Origin: Novosphingobium pentaromativorans US6-1
Lineage (GTDB): Bacteria > Pseudomonadota > Alphaproteobacteria > Sphingomonadales > Sphingomonadaceae
Direction of reading: 5' to 3'
NCBI RefSeq assembly: GCF_000767465.1
Contig: NZ_CP009291.1
Location: forward strand, 3,576,501-3,640,500
DNA length: 64,000 nucleotides
Shown: positions 44,920 through 53,257 of the stretch, in pieces
Layout: the number at the start of each line of letters is the position of its first letter
How positions within the stretch are numbered: position 1 is the stretch's first letter
Made by a program: the position numbers and the translations under genes
Notes under the pieces: model-generated
Databases searched by the model: none
Seen by the model: the letters and a program-made list of their open reading frames with translations, nothing else
What the model was told of the DNA's origin: nothing

Positions 44920-45929
44920 GCGAGACCGTGACGAACCAGAAGACCCGCAAGCTGGGTTTCATCCAGGCGCTGAACGAGGCCCTGGTCGAAGCGATGGAAG
45001 CCGACGACAAGGTTCTTGTTTTCGGTGAGGACGTGGCTGACCGCGAAGGCGGCGGCGTCGTGGGGATCACCCGCGGCCTCTCCACCCGGTTCGGCGATGA
45101 CCGGGTCAAGTCAACTCCGATCTCCGAACAGGCGATTATCGGGGCAGCGATCGGCGCCTCGATGATGGGCTTCAAGCCCGTGGCCGAGATCATGTTGATG
45201 AACTTCACCACGGTAGCGATGGACATGATCGTCAACCACGCGGCGAAGCTGCGATTCATGTCGGGTGGACAGACCGGCGTGCCGATCACCATCCGCATGA
45301 TGACAGGGGCGGGCCTTTCGACCGCCGGGCAGCATGCCGACTTCCTGGAAGCGTGGTTCGCGCACGTGCCCGGGCTGAAAGTCGTGGCGCCGTCAAACCC
45401 GGCAGATGCCAAGGGGTTGCTGCTTTCCTGCATTGCCGACCCCGATCCGTGCCTGTTCATCGAGACGATGCGCGCCAACCGTACTTCAGCTGAGGTTCCG
45501 GAGAAAATCGCACCGGTGCCGCTGGGCAAGGCCAAGGTTGTGCGCGAGGGCAGCGATGTCACGATCATCAGCTATGCCGAAATGTTCGTCCGTGCGCAGA
45601 AGGCCGCCGACCAATTGGCCGAGGAAGGAATCTCGGCAGAGCTGATCGATCTGCGCACGATCTCTCCATGGGATCGTGAAACGGTCATCGCGTCCGTCGC
45701 CAAAACCGGTCGTGCGGTCGTCGCCCATGAGGCCGTGTGCGCATTCGGAGTTGGCGCCGAGATCGCCGCCGTGCTGATGAGCGAACTCTTCGGCAGACTG
45801 AAGGCACCGGTCATGCGCCTTGGCGCACCCTATGCGCCCGTGCCTTTCGCCAAGAATCTCGAGGACGCTTATGTTCTGAGTGCGGACGCCATTGCCCAGG
45901 CCGCACGGGAAACCATGGCGCAGGCGTGA
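44916..45929 (+). CDS. TPP-dependent dehydrogenase E1 component, beta subunit
   Basis: A 337-residue E1 beta subunit (transketolase-like pyrimidine-binding domain about residues 15-190, C-terminal domain 205-330). FGEDVADREGGGVVGITRGL and TPISEQAIIGAAIGAS are characteristic. The Glu in TPISEQ contacts the cofactor's aminopyrimidine. Overlap with the alpha gene guarantees balanced amounts. It resembles AcoB and pyruvate dehydrogenase E1 beta equally from motif reading, so the substrate is open. Confidence 0.9.
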   Translation: MSETVTNQKTRKLGFIQALNEALVEAMEADDKVLVFGEDVADREGGGVVGITRGLSTRFGDDRVKSTPISEQAIIGAAIGASMMGFKPVAEIMLMNFTTVAMDMIVNHAAKLRFMSGGQTGVPITIRMMTGAGLSTAGQHADFLEAWFAHVPGLKVVAPSNPADAKGLLLSCIADPDPCLFIETMRANRTSAEVPEKIAPVPLGKAKVVREGSDVTIISYAEMFVRAQKAADQLAEEGISAELIDLRTISPWDRETVIASVAKTGRAVVAHEAVCAFGVGAEIAAVLMSELFGRLKAPVMRLGAPYAPVPFAKNLEDAYVLSADAIAQAARETMAQA

Positions 45930-45969
45930 AGGCTGCTTCTGCAGCGGCATCGCAACAAGAAGGCAGAAC

Positions 45970-47436
45970 ATGACCGAGAATTCCGGAGTCGCTCACACCG
46001 TTCGCGATATACTGGCTCAGGACGGCGACGCCCGCGCCTTTCATTTCAAGGGCAAGTGGTACGATTGGCGCTGGGTCAACCGCTTTATCGACGGGCTGGA
46101 AGCGGAGATCGCCAAGAGCGGCGTTGCTGATACCGAGTCGATTGGTGTCGCTCCGCGCAACGGGCCTGATTTTGCGGCGGCTTTGCTCAGTGCGATCGGG
46201 CAAGAACGGCAGATCGTGATGATCTATGCCTACCAGTCGCCCGAAGCCATTGCCGGGCGCATCCGGGACCTCGATCTGGCACTGGTGTTGCTGGCACGAT
46301 CCGATTGCACCGATGTGGTCCTCCAGGCGGCCGAGCAATGCGGTACGGCGGTAGTGGCACTATCCGTCGAAGGCAGCGAACTGATCCTGATGGGGGATGG
46401 CAAAACGCATCATCCGGCTCCGCCCGTTGCCGGTATCGAACTGCTGACCAGCGGAACGACGGGTGCGCCCAAGCATTTCCTGATGACCTATCCGCAGCTT
46501 TACCGAAGCATGATTACGGAAAACCCGACGACGACAGTCTCGACGACGCCGGGGCTGCATTATTACCCGTTCGGCAATATCTCGGGTCTGTACCAGTTGC
46601 TGCCGATCGTCGCGGTGCATCGGCCCGTGCAGATGCTGGACAAGTTCCGGGTCGAGGATTGGGTCGATTATGTCGCCACCTACAAGCCGCCCGCGCTGGG
46701 CATGCCGACGGCGGGTTACCGCATGTTGCTGGAGGCGGGCGTCGAGGATGAGCCGCTGTCCAGCCTCAAATACTTCCTGACCGGGGCGTCGGCGCTCGAT
46801 CCGAACACGCATGACGAATTCGTCGCCCGGTACGGCCGGCCCATTCTTCAGTCCTACGGGGCGACCGAATTCGGCGGGGTCGTCGCCCAGATGACGCTGG
46901 AGGATCATGAAAAGTTCAGCGGCGCCAAGGTTCGTTCGGTCGGTCGACCCTGGCACGGGGCCAGACTGCGAATCAGTGATCCTGAAACGGGCGCAGAACT
47001 GCCTGCCGGCGAAATCGGACGTATCGACGTGATTTCACCGCGCATGAGCGACGATTGGATCGAGACGACCGATCTGGGGCTGATCGATGAGGATGGCTTT
47101 CTTTACCATCACGGACGGCTCGATGGCGCGATCATGCGCGGCGGCTTCAAGGTGGTCCCAGAAACTATCTCGACCACGCTTACCGCACATCCGGCGATCG
47201 CCGTTGCGGCGGCATTGGGCATGCCCGACCAGCGGCTGGGGGAAGTGCCTGTCATCGCCTATGAAGTGCGCCCTGAATGGGCGCCGCCGAGTGAGGAAGA
47301 ATTGCAGAAATTCCTCACCGATCGCTTGCCCAAGCCGTCGTTGCCCGTGCGCTATCTGCGGATGGACAGGATGCCGCGCACGCCATCGCTCAAGGTCGAT
47401 CTGGGGGCTGTCCGAAGGGCATTCGAGGCGGCCTGA
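45970..47436 (+). CDS. AMP-forming acyl-CoA ligase with atypical motifs
   Basis: A 488-residue ANL ligase. The P-loop reads TSGTTGAPKH, with His after PK. Others are SYGATEFGG, HHGRLDGAIMRGGFKVVPETI and PRTPSLKVD. It is a paralogue of the ligase at 38941-40443 by the shared blocks GATEF, RGGFK and PRTPSLKVD. ATG 45970 has AAGGCAG upstream. It is the last gene of the operon, converging on the CoA-ester lyase gene. Confidence 0.88.
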   Translation: MTENSGVAHTVRDILAQDGDARAFHFKGKWYDWRWVNRFIDGLEAEIAKSGVADTESIGVAPRNGPDFAAALLSAIGQERQIVMIYAYQSPEAIAGRIRDLDLALVLLARSDCTDVVLQAAEQCGTAVVALSVEGSELILMGDGKTHHPAPPVAGIELLTSGTTGAPKHFLMTYPQLYRSMITENPTTTVSTTPGLHYYPFGNISGLYQLLPIVAVHRPVQMLDKFRVEDWVDYVATYKPPALGMPTAGYRMLLEAGVEDEPLSSLKYFLTGASALDPNTHDEFVARYGRPILQSYGATEFGGVVAQMTLEDHEKFSGAKVRSVGRPWHGARLRISDPETGAELPAGEIGRIDVISPRMSDDWIETTDLGLIDEDGFLYHHGRLDGAIMRGGFKVVPETISTTLTAHPAIAVAAALGMPDQRLGEVPVIAYEVRPEWAPPSEEELQKFLTDRLPKPSLPVRYLRMDRMPRTPSLKVDLGAVRRAFEAA

Positions 47437-47459
47437 CGATAGACCGCCGGCCGCCGATA

Positions 47460-48308
47460 TCAGGCGCGCGCGAGAAGCGCGCGCGCCTTGATCAGGTGAG
47501 GACGGTCGATCATCTTGCCATCCAGGGTGAGCACGCCGGCACCTGGGTTGGCCTCGAACGCGTCGACCACCGCCTGCGCCTGGGCAACTTCCTCCGCTGA
47601 AGGCGTGAAGGCATCGTTGATCACGGGCACCTGGCCGGGGTGAACCGCCATCATGCCGGTAAAGCCGTCTTGCGCCGCGCGCGCGGTATAGGCGGCGAGC
47701 CCGTCGAGGTCTCGGATTGCGGGATAGACAGTCTCGATCGGGGCGACTCCAGCCGCGCTCGCCGCGAACAGGGTGAGGGCGCGGGCGATCTCGTAGGGCT
47801 GGGTGTAGCTGCCGTCGGCGTTGCGCGCGGTAAGCGCGCCTACGGCGGCGGGCAAGTCTTCCGCTCCCCAGGTGAGGCCGCAGAGGCGGTCGCTCACAGC
47901 GCCATATTCGCCGAGCTTGAAGAGGGCGCGCGGCGTCTCGGTCGCGATTGGCAGGATCATGGCCCGATCATCGCCGCGTTGCCGCATCCGTTCGACGAGA
48001 TCGCTGATCGAATCGGCGCCTTCCGCCTTGGGCAGCATGATGCCGGCCGGACGTGCGGGCAGAACGGCGTTGAGATCCCCGTCGGTCAGGCCACTATCGA
48101 GCGGATTTACCCGGACGAACAGCGCCACATTCGATCCCGCCGCTTCCGCCAGAAACTCCGCAACCGTCGCACGCGCCGCTTCCTTGCCTTCCGGCGCGAC
48201 CGAATCCTCAAGGTCGAGGATCAGCGCATCGGCGCCGTAGCCCAGCGCCTTGCGCATACGCTCCGGCCGGTCGCCGGGGACGAAAAGCAGCGAACGCAAT
48301 TTCATCAT
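47460..48308 (-). CDS. HpcH/HpaI-type CoA-ester lyase (probable citramalyl-CoA lyase)
   Basis: A 282-residue CitE-like lyase. Metal and substrate motifs are LDLEDSVAP, IATETPRALF, GLTWGAEDLPAAVG, and MAVHPGQVPVIN. Its length fits citramalyl-CoA lyases (270-340 residues) better than the longer malyl-CoA lyases. It would cleave (S)-citramalyl-CoA to acetyl-CoA and pyruvate; beta-methylmalyl-CoA or malyl-CoA are alternatives. Its ATG overlaps the thiolase stop (ATGA). Last gene of the seven-gene minus operon, with Mcd, Meh and Mct upstream, it would provide the final C-C cleavage. Confidence 0.85.
   Translation of the reverse strand: MMKLRSLLFVPGDRPERMRKALGYGADALILDLEDSVAPEGKEAARATVAEFLAEAAGSNVALFVRVNPLDSGLTDGDLNAVLPARPAGIMLPKAEGADSISDLVERMRQRGDDRAMILPIATETPRALFKLGEYGAVSDRLCGLTWGAEDLPAAVGALTARNADGSYTQPYEIARALTLFAASAAGVAPIETVYPAIRDLDGLAAYTARAAQDGFTGMMAVHPGQVPVINDAFTPSAEEVAQAQAVVDAFEANPGAGVLTLDGKMIDRPHLIKARALLARA
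47462..47488. terminator. GC-rich hairpin at the convergent operon ends
   Basis: Arms GGCGCGCGCG and CGCGCGCGCC, extended by an A-T pair, enclose AGAAG. It lies inside the last codons of the lyase gene (-) and 25 bases after the ligase stop (+), so it could stop transcription from the plus side. Confidence 0.45.
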
Positions 48309-49516
48309 GCGCGCTCGAACACCGCGGTCAGCCCCTGGCCGCCGCCGATGCACATTGTCTCGATGCCATAGCGTGCCTGGCGCCGGTCCATTTCGCGCAG
48401 CAAGGTGGCGAGGATGCGCCCGCCCGTCGCGCCGACCGGATGGCCAAGCGAGATGCCCGAACCATGCACATTGAGGCGTTCATAGTCCTCCGCGCCGAAC
48501 TTCCATTCGCGCAGGCATGCGATCACCTGCGCGGCAAAGGCCTCGTTCAGTTCGATCAGGTCGATGTCCTTGAGCGACAGGCCCGCGCGGTCGAGCGCCT
48601 TGGCGGTCGAGGGGACCGGGCCGATTCCCATGATGCGCGGTGCGCAGCCAGCCACCGCCCAGCTCTTGAGCGTGGCGAAGGGCTTGAGTCCGTGCCTGTC
48701 GGCCATCTGGCGCGTGGTGACAATGCAGGCCGAGCCGCCGTCATTCTGTCCGCTTGCATTGCCGGCAGTGACGGTGGAAGCCGGATCGCGGCCGCCGTAG
48801 ATCGGCTTGAGCTTGGCGAGCGCTGCCATGTCGAGACCGGGGCGCGGATGCTCGTCGGTATCGACGACGGTGACGTTACCCTTGCGGTCCTTCAGTTCGA
48901 CCGGAATGATTTCTTCGGCGAAGATGCCGTTTTCCTGCGCCGCAACCGCCTTGGCATGGCTGTTCATCGCGAAGGCATCCTGCTCTTCGCGCGGGATGCC
49001 ATATTGCTCGCGCAGGTTTTCGGCGGTTTCGATCATGCCGCCCGGAACGGGATAGTTCTTGCCGCCCGCCGTGACGCGCCCGCGCGCCAGGCTGTCGTGC
49101 AGCATCATGCCATCACCGCTGGCGCCATAACGGGCCTGATGGGTGAAGAAGGCGGCGTTGCTCATCGATTCCGCGCCACCTGCGATGACAAGATCGGCTC
49201 CACCCGTCTGCACCTGCATCACGCCGTAGATCACCGCCTGAAGCCCCGATCCACAGCGCCGGTCGATCTGGATGCCGGGCGTTTCGATCGGCAGGCCGGC
49301 GTCCAGCGCCACCACGCGGCCAAGCGCGGGGGCTTCCATCGTTGGATAGCATTGGGCGAAGATCACATCGTCCACCGCTTCGCCCGGTATGCCCGTGCGT
49401 TCGAGCAGGCCGGACAGGGCAGCAACGCCTAGTTCGACGACGCTCTTGGATTTGAACATTCCGCCCTGGCGACCGACGGCGGTACGGACGGGCTCACAGA
49501 TGACGACTTCACGCAT
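48305..49516 (-). CDS. Thiolase (acetyl-CoA acyltransferase)
   Basis: A 403-residue thiolase with nucleophile Cys88 in DRRCGSGLQA, His359 in GHPVGATGG and the proton-shuttling Cys389 in CIGGGQG. NEAFAAQ is also present. It cleaves a 3-oxoacyl-CoA with CoA. The ATG at 49516 is chosen; an in-frame GTG at 49528 is too close to the ribosome site AGGAG. It lies 39 bases after mcd and overlaps the lyase gene. It would complete a beta-oxidation turn before the C5 cassette. Confidence 0.9.
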   Translation of the reverse strand: MREVVICEPVRTAVGRQGGMFKSKSVVELGVAALSGLLERTGIPGEAVDDVIFAQCYPTMEAPALGRVVALDAGLPIETPGIQIDRRCGSGLQAVIYGVMQVQTGGADLVIAGGAESMSNAAFFTHQARYGASGDGMMLHDSLARGRVTAGGKNYPVPGGMIETAENLREQYGIPREEQDAFAMNSHAKAVAAQENGIFAEEIIPVELKDRKGNVTVVDTDEHPRPGLDMAALAKLKPIYGGRDPASTVTAGNASGQNDGGSACIVTTRQMADRHGLKPFATLKSWAVAGCAPRIMGIGPVPSTAKALDRAGLSLKDIDLIELNEAFAAQVIACLREWKFGAEDYERLNVHGSGISLGHPVGATGGRILATLLREMDRRQARYGIETMCIGGGQGLTAVFERA

Positions 49517-49555
49517 TGGGCATTTCACTCCTGGAGCGTTTCGGGTGCCGGACGG

Positions 49556-51229
49556 TCAGCCACGCGGGCTGGCGAGGCCGCGACCGATGACATGGGCCTG
49601 GATCTCGCCGGCACCTTCGAAGATGTTAAGGATGCGGGCGTCGCACAGGATGCGGCTGGCTTCGTATTCCAGAGCATAGCCGTTGCCGCCGTGGATCTGG
49701 ACGCACATGTCGGCATTGGCCCAGGCGACGCGCGCGCCGAGCAGCTTTGCCATGCCCGCCTCGATGTCGCAGCGTTCGCCCTTGTCCTTGTGGCGGGCGG
49801 CCGAATAGGTCAATTCGCGTGCCATCACGAGTTCGGCGACCATCATGGCCAGCTTGTCGGTTACGCGGGGGAAATCGGCGAGTTGTTTGCCGAACTGCCG
49901 CCGCTCGGTTGCATAGCGCAGCGCTGCATCGAAGGCATTCCAGCCGACGCCGATCGCGCGCGCCGCGGTCTGGATGCGGGCGCCTTCGAAGGTGCGCATC
50001 AGCTGCTTGAAGCCCTGACCTTCGGCGCCGCCCAACAGCCCGTCCTCGGCCACGCGGAAATCCTCGAACGACAACGCATATTCGCGCATGCCGCGATAGC
50101 CCAGCACTTCGATCTCGCTGCCGAACAGGCCCTCGTCGGGGAAGTCGTCTTCGCCTTGCTTGCGGGTCTTGGCGGCAAGAAGCATCGAAAGTCCGCCGTA
50201 ACCCGGCGTGTCCGTGTTGGTGCGGCAAAGCACGGTCATCAGATCGGTACGCGCGGCGTGGGTGATCCAGTTCTTGGCGCCGTTGATGCGCCAGCTGCCA
50301 TCGTCCTGCCGGGTGGCGCGAGTGCGCACCGAAGCGAGATCGGAGCCGACATCGGGTTCGGTAAACACGGCGGTTGGCAGCACTTCGCCGCTGGCGATCT
50401 TGGGCAGCCAATACGCCTTCTGCTCGGGCGTGCCGTTGCCGCCGATCAGCTCGCCGGCGATTTCAGACCGCGTGCCGAGCGATCCCGCGCAGATCCAGCC
50501 GCGCGACAGTTCTTCCGAGACAAGGCACATTGCGAGCTTGCCGAGGCCAAGGCCGCCAAATTCCTCTTCGATGCACACGCCGAATACGCCGAGCTGCGCC
50601 ATTTCCTCAACGATCTCATCGGGGATGAGCGCGTCCTCGAGATGCCAGGCGTGGGCCGAAGGCGCGATTCGTTCGCGCGTGAAGACGCGGAACTGGTCGC
50701 GGATCATGTCCATCGTTTCGTCGTCGAGCGCTTCGTCTGGAATCTGGCCATCGCGTAGCAGTTTGGCCAGCGCCAGCCGTGTTTCGGCTGTGTTCCCGGT
50801 TTCGAGGAAGCTGGACACTGCGACATCGCGGGCAAGCGCCGCAGCGGAATCCGAAATCCCCAATTCCTGCGGACGAACGAATTCGTTCTGGCTCATGGGT
50901 ACGCCGCCGATCAGCTGCGCAAGATACTCGCCGAAACCGACACGCAAGGTCAGTTCCTCGATCTCTCCATAGCGGCCCTGCGCCTTGCCGCGTTCCGCCC
51001 AGTCGGCAACCGCCGCAAGGGCCTCTGCCGTAGTGGCGATCCACGCGAATCCGTGGACCAACCGCTGGTGTTCATCCGCGGCGGAGCTGTCAACCCGCCC
51101 GCCAGGCGCGATTGTCTGCGCGACTTTCGCCTGCGCTGCTGCAGCATAGGCGCGCGCGGCTTCCGCGGCGGTCTTGGCCGAGGCGATCCAGTCGGTTGTC
51201 GCCTGATCAATTGTAGCGGTGTGGGTCAT
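49556..51229 (-). CDS. mcd: Methylsuccinyl-CoA dehydrogenase (Mcd)
   Basis: A 557-residue acyl-CoA dehydrogenase, about 160 residues longer than usual, because of an N-terminal extension. This extension and the sequence that follows, [27 protein letters not shown] and [11 protein letters not shown], are the hallmark of (2S)-methylsuccinyl-CoA dehydrogenase of the ethylmalonyl-CoA pathway, which makes mesaconyl-C1-CoA. The dehydrogenase domain has [13 protein letters not shown] and [19 protein letters not shown] 51229 overlaps the stop of meh. No crotonyl-CoA carboxylase or ethylmalonyl-CoA mutase gene is in the window, so it is probably fed by a catabolic source. Confidence 0.85.
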   Translation of the reverse strand: MTHTATIDQATTDWIASAKTAAEAARAYAAAAQAKVAQTIAPGGRVDSSAADEHQRLVHGFAWIATTAEALAAVADWAERGKAQGRYGEIEELTLRVGFGEYLAQLIGGVPMSQNEFVRPQELGISDSAAALARDVAVSSFLETGNTAETRLALAKLLRDGQIPDEALDDETMDMIRDQFRVFTRERIAPSAHAWHLEDALIPDEIVEEMAQLGVFGVCIEEEFGGLGLGKLAMCLVSEELSRGWICAGSLGTRSEIAGELIGGNGTPEQKAYWLPKIASGEVLPTAVFTEPDVGSDLASVRTRATRQDDGSWRINGAKNWITHAARTDLMTVLCRTNTDTPGYGGLSMLLAAKTRKQGEDDFPDEGLFGSEIEVLGYRGMREYALSFEDFRVAEDGLLGGAEGQGFKQLMRTFEGARIQTAARAIGVGWNAFDAALRYATERRQFGKQLADFPRVTDKLAMMVAELVMARELTYSAARHKDKGERCDIEAGMAKLLGARVAWANADMCVQIHGGNGYALEYEASRILCDARILNIFEGAGEIQAHVIGRGLASPRG

Positions 51230-52044
51230 CGATATTCCACCTTTGCAGTCATAGCTGTCGCGCCGTCGCAGCGCATTGCGCGCACTTCGTCGTTCGTACC
51301 CTGCAGCACGATCGGCTGGCCGAGGAAAAGCGGCGATTGCGCGCGGAAGTTGAAGCGGGCGAGTGGCCCCTGTCGTCCGGCGAAACCCGCAAGTTTCGCG
51401 GCCGTGAAAGGGCCATGGACGATAAGCGCTGGATAGCCTTCCTCGCCCTGGGTGTAAGGCAGGTCATAGTGAATGCGGTGGCTGTTGAACGTCACCGCCG
51501 AAAATCTGAAAAGGTTCACCGGCCCTGGGTGCCATACCTCGCCATCGGGCGCAGTTTCTGCGGGGACCGGGAGTGGGGCGGGATCGCCCATCTCGCGATA
51601 GACATAGCTTTGTCGCTCGCGAATGCGCACCGCACCATCCTGACTGATGACACGATCGACCTCGACGAAGATCAGATCGCCCGATCGGCCGCTCTTGTGG
51701 TTCACCTCTGCCACGGTGCTCACCATTTCGGCCTTGTGCCCCAGTAGCAGGGGGGCTTCGAAGACGATATCGGCGGCCGCGAACATGCGGCGGGGAAGGG
51801 TGATCGCGGGGAGGAATCCTCCGCGCCGGGGATGGCCGTCCTCGCCGATCTCGGCATCGGTCGGCTGCGGCAGGAAGAAGGCCCAGTGGGGCAAAGGCGG
51901 CAGGACCGTTTCCACCGCCGGGTCGGCGTCGACCGCTAGCGCGTAGCGGCGCAGGCTCTCGTGCTCGAGCACTTCGCTCCGGGTTTCGGCGCGGCCGACC
52001 GCGCCTTTCCATTCCTCAAGCGCGGCGAGGTCGAGATTGCTCAT
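51226..52044 (-). CDS. meh: Mesaconyl-C4-CoA hydratase-like MaoC/HTD2 protein (Meh)
   Basis: A 272-residue double-hotdog hydratase of the FAS1-like/HTD2 group. Segments are [10 protein letters not shown] near residue 48, [28 protein letters not shown] and [13 protein letters not shown]. These match mesaconyl-C4-CoA hydratase of the 3-hydroxypropionate bicycle and itaconyl-CoA hydratases as remembered. The product would be (S)-citramalyl-CoA. It overlaps the mct stop by ATGA (52041-52044) and the mcd start by ATGA (51226-51229), so Mct, Meh and Mcd are translated together. Confidence 0.82.
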   Translation of the reverse strand: MSNLDLAALEEWKGAVGRAETRSEVLEHESLRRYALAVDADPAVETVLPPLPHWAFFLPQPTDAEIGEDGHPRRGGFLPAITLPRRMFAAADIVFEAPLLLGHKAEMVSTVAEVNHKSGRSGDLIFVEVDRVISQDGAVRIRERQSYVYREMGDPAPLPVPAETAPDGEVWHPGPVNLFRFSAVTFNSHRIHYDLPYTQGEEGYPALIVHGPFTAAKLAGFAGRQGPLARFNFRAQSPLFLGQPIVLQGTNDEVRAMRCDGATAMTAKVEYR

Positions 52045-53255
52045 GCCTTGGCTCCCGATATGATCCCGGCATCGTGCAGCTTGCCGATTTCGCCGCTGCC
52101 CATGCCGAGCAGGGTTGCGAGGATTTCGTCACTATGCTGGCCGATCGACGGGCTGGCCGCCGCCGGAAAGCGCTCTTCCGCAGGAATGCGCGCGGCTGCA
52201 CCTGGGGTGGGATAGCAGTCGCCGCCTGCATGGGTGACCTCGCCGAAAATCGGATTTTCGCCGAAGAGGCGAGGCTCTTGCGCAAGCGACTGCGAGAGCG
52301 TGCGGTATATCGACCAGGTACAACCAGTTGAATCGAATACCTCTGCGCAGGCGGACAGCGGCAGCTTGCTCAGCGCGCCTTCTACCAGTGCATCGACGCG
52401 CGCGCGATGGGTGAAGCGCGCACCTTCATCGCTGGCGAAATCCACGCCCAGTTCGGATTCCAGCGCGGCAATATCACCGGCAATGCCAAGTGCCTTGATG
52501 AGCCCGGTCCACTGGCGCGGGGTGATCGCAACGATCATTACACGCTCTCCGTCCGCCGTGCCGAAGTCGCGCCCGAATGCCCCAAACAGATTGTTGCCGG
52601 AGCGTGGACGGTCTCCCCCGCTCAACAGCGTCTCGGCGACATTGCCAAGATTGCCCATGGTGGCAGCCGCCAGATCGGAGAGGGCAAGGCGCACTTCGCG
52701 GCCCTTGCCAGAAGCCTGCCGTTCGCGCTCCGCCGCCAGCAGCGCGAAGGCGCCATAGGCGCCTGCGAGCAGGTCCCATGCGGGAAGAACGTGATTGACG
52801 GGGCGCGGATCGTCGGGGTGGCCGGTCAGCCAAGGCAGGCCGACGCTGGCATTTATTGTATAGTCGACGGCCGGCGTCCCGTCGGCCCAGCCCATCACGC
52901 GCAGGCAGACGAGATCGTCGCGCAGGGCGGACAGCTTCTCATAGGAAAGGAACCCGCTGACCGGGAAATTGGTGACGAAAAGTCCGTCGCCCGATGTTGC
53001 CACCCGCTGCGCCAGTTCGCGCCCGGCCGGATCGGACAGGTTGATGGCAAGGCTCTTCTTGCCCTTGTTCAACCCTTCCCAATAGAGGCTCTGCCCTTTG
53101 GGGCCGATCGGCCAGCGTGCGCTGTCCGGTCCGCCGCCGATCTGGTCGAAGCGGATGACGGTGGCGCCCATCTGCGCCATGTGCAGAGTGCAGCTGGGGC
53201 CGGCGATAAAGGCTGCACCTTCGACGACGGTCAGGCCGGAAAGCAGATTATACAT
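52041..53255 (-). CDS. mct: Mesaconyl-CoA C1-C4 CoA transferase-like class III CoA-transferase (Mct)
   Basis: A 404-residue CaiB/BaiF (class III) CoA-transferase. Blocks GLTVVEGAAFIAGPSC, IRFDQIGGGPDSARWPIG, LNKGKKSLAINL, VDYTINASVGLPWLTG and NHVLPAWD (Asp161 as likely nucleophile) recall the intramolecular mesaconyl-CoA C1-C4 transferase of Chloroflexus, annotated as 2-methylfumaryl-CoA isomerase. It would move CoA within mesaconate, making mesaconyl-C4-CoA. It starts 2 bases after the 3-hydroxyacyl-CoA dehydrogenase stop and overlaps meh. A different CoA-transfer role cannot be excluded. Confidence 0.82.
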   Translation of the reverse strand: MYNLLSGLTVVEGAAFIAGPSCTLHMAQMGATVIRFDQIGGGPDSARWPIGPKGQSLYWEGLNKGKKSLAINLSDPAGRELAQRVATSGDGLFVTNFPVSGFLSYEKLSALRDDLVCLRVMGWADGTPAVDYTINASVGLPWLTGHPDDPRPVNHVLPAWDLLAGAYGAFALLAAERERQASGKGREVRLALSDLAAATMGNLGNVAETLLSGGDRPRSGNNLFGAFGRDFGTADGERVMIVAITPRQWTGLIKALGIAGDIAALESELGVDFASDEGARFTHRARVDALVEGALSKLPLSACAEVFDSTGCTWSIYRTLSQSLAQEPRLFGENPIFGEVTHAGGDCYPTPGAAARIPAEERFPAAASPSIGQHSDEILATLLGMGSGEIGKLHDAGIISGAKA

Positions 53256-53257
53256 CG

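Noticed and set aside
49556..51229. Ordinary acyl-CoA dehydrogenase with a wrongly extended start
   Set aside because: The extension itself carries conserved Mcd blocks and the ATG is locked to meh by an ATGA overlap, so the long form is real.
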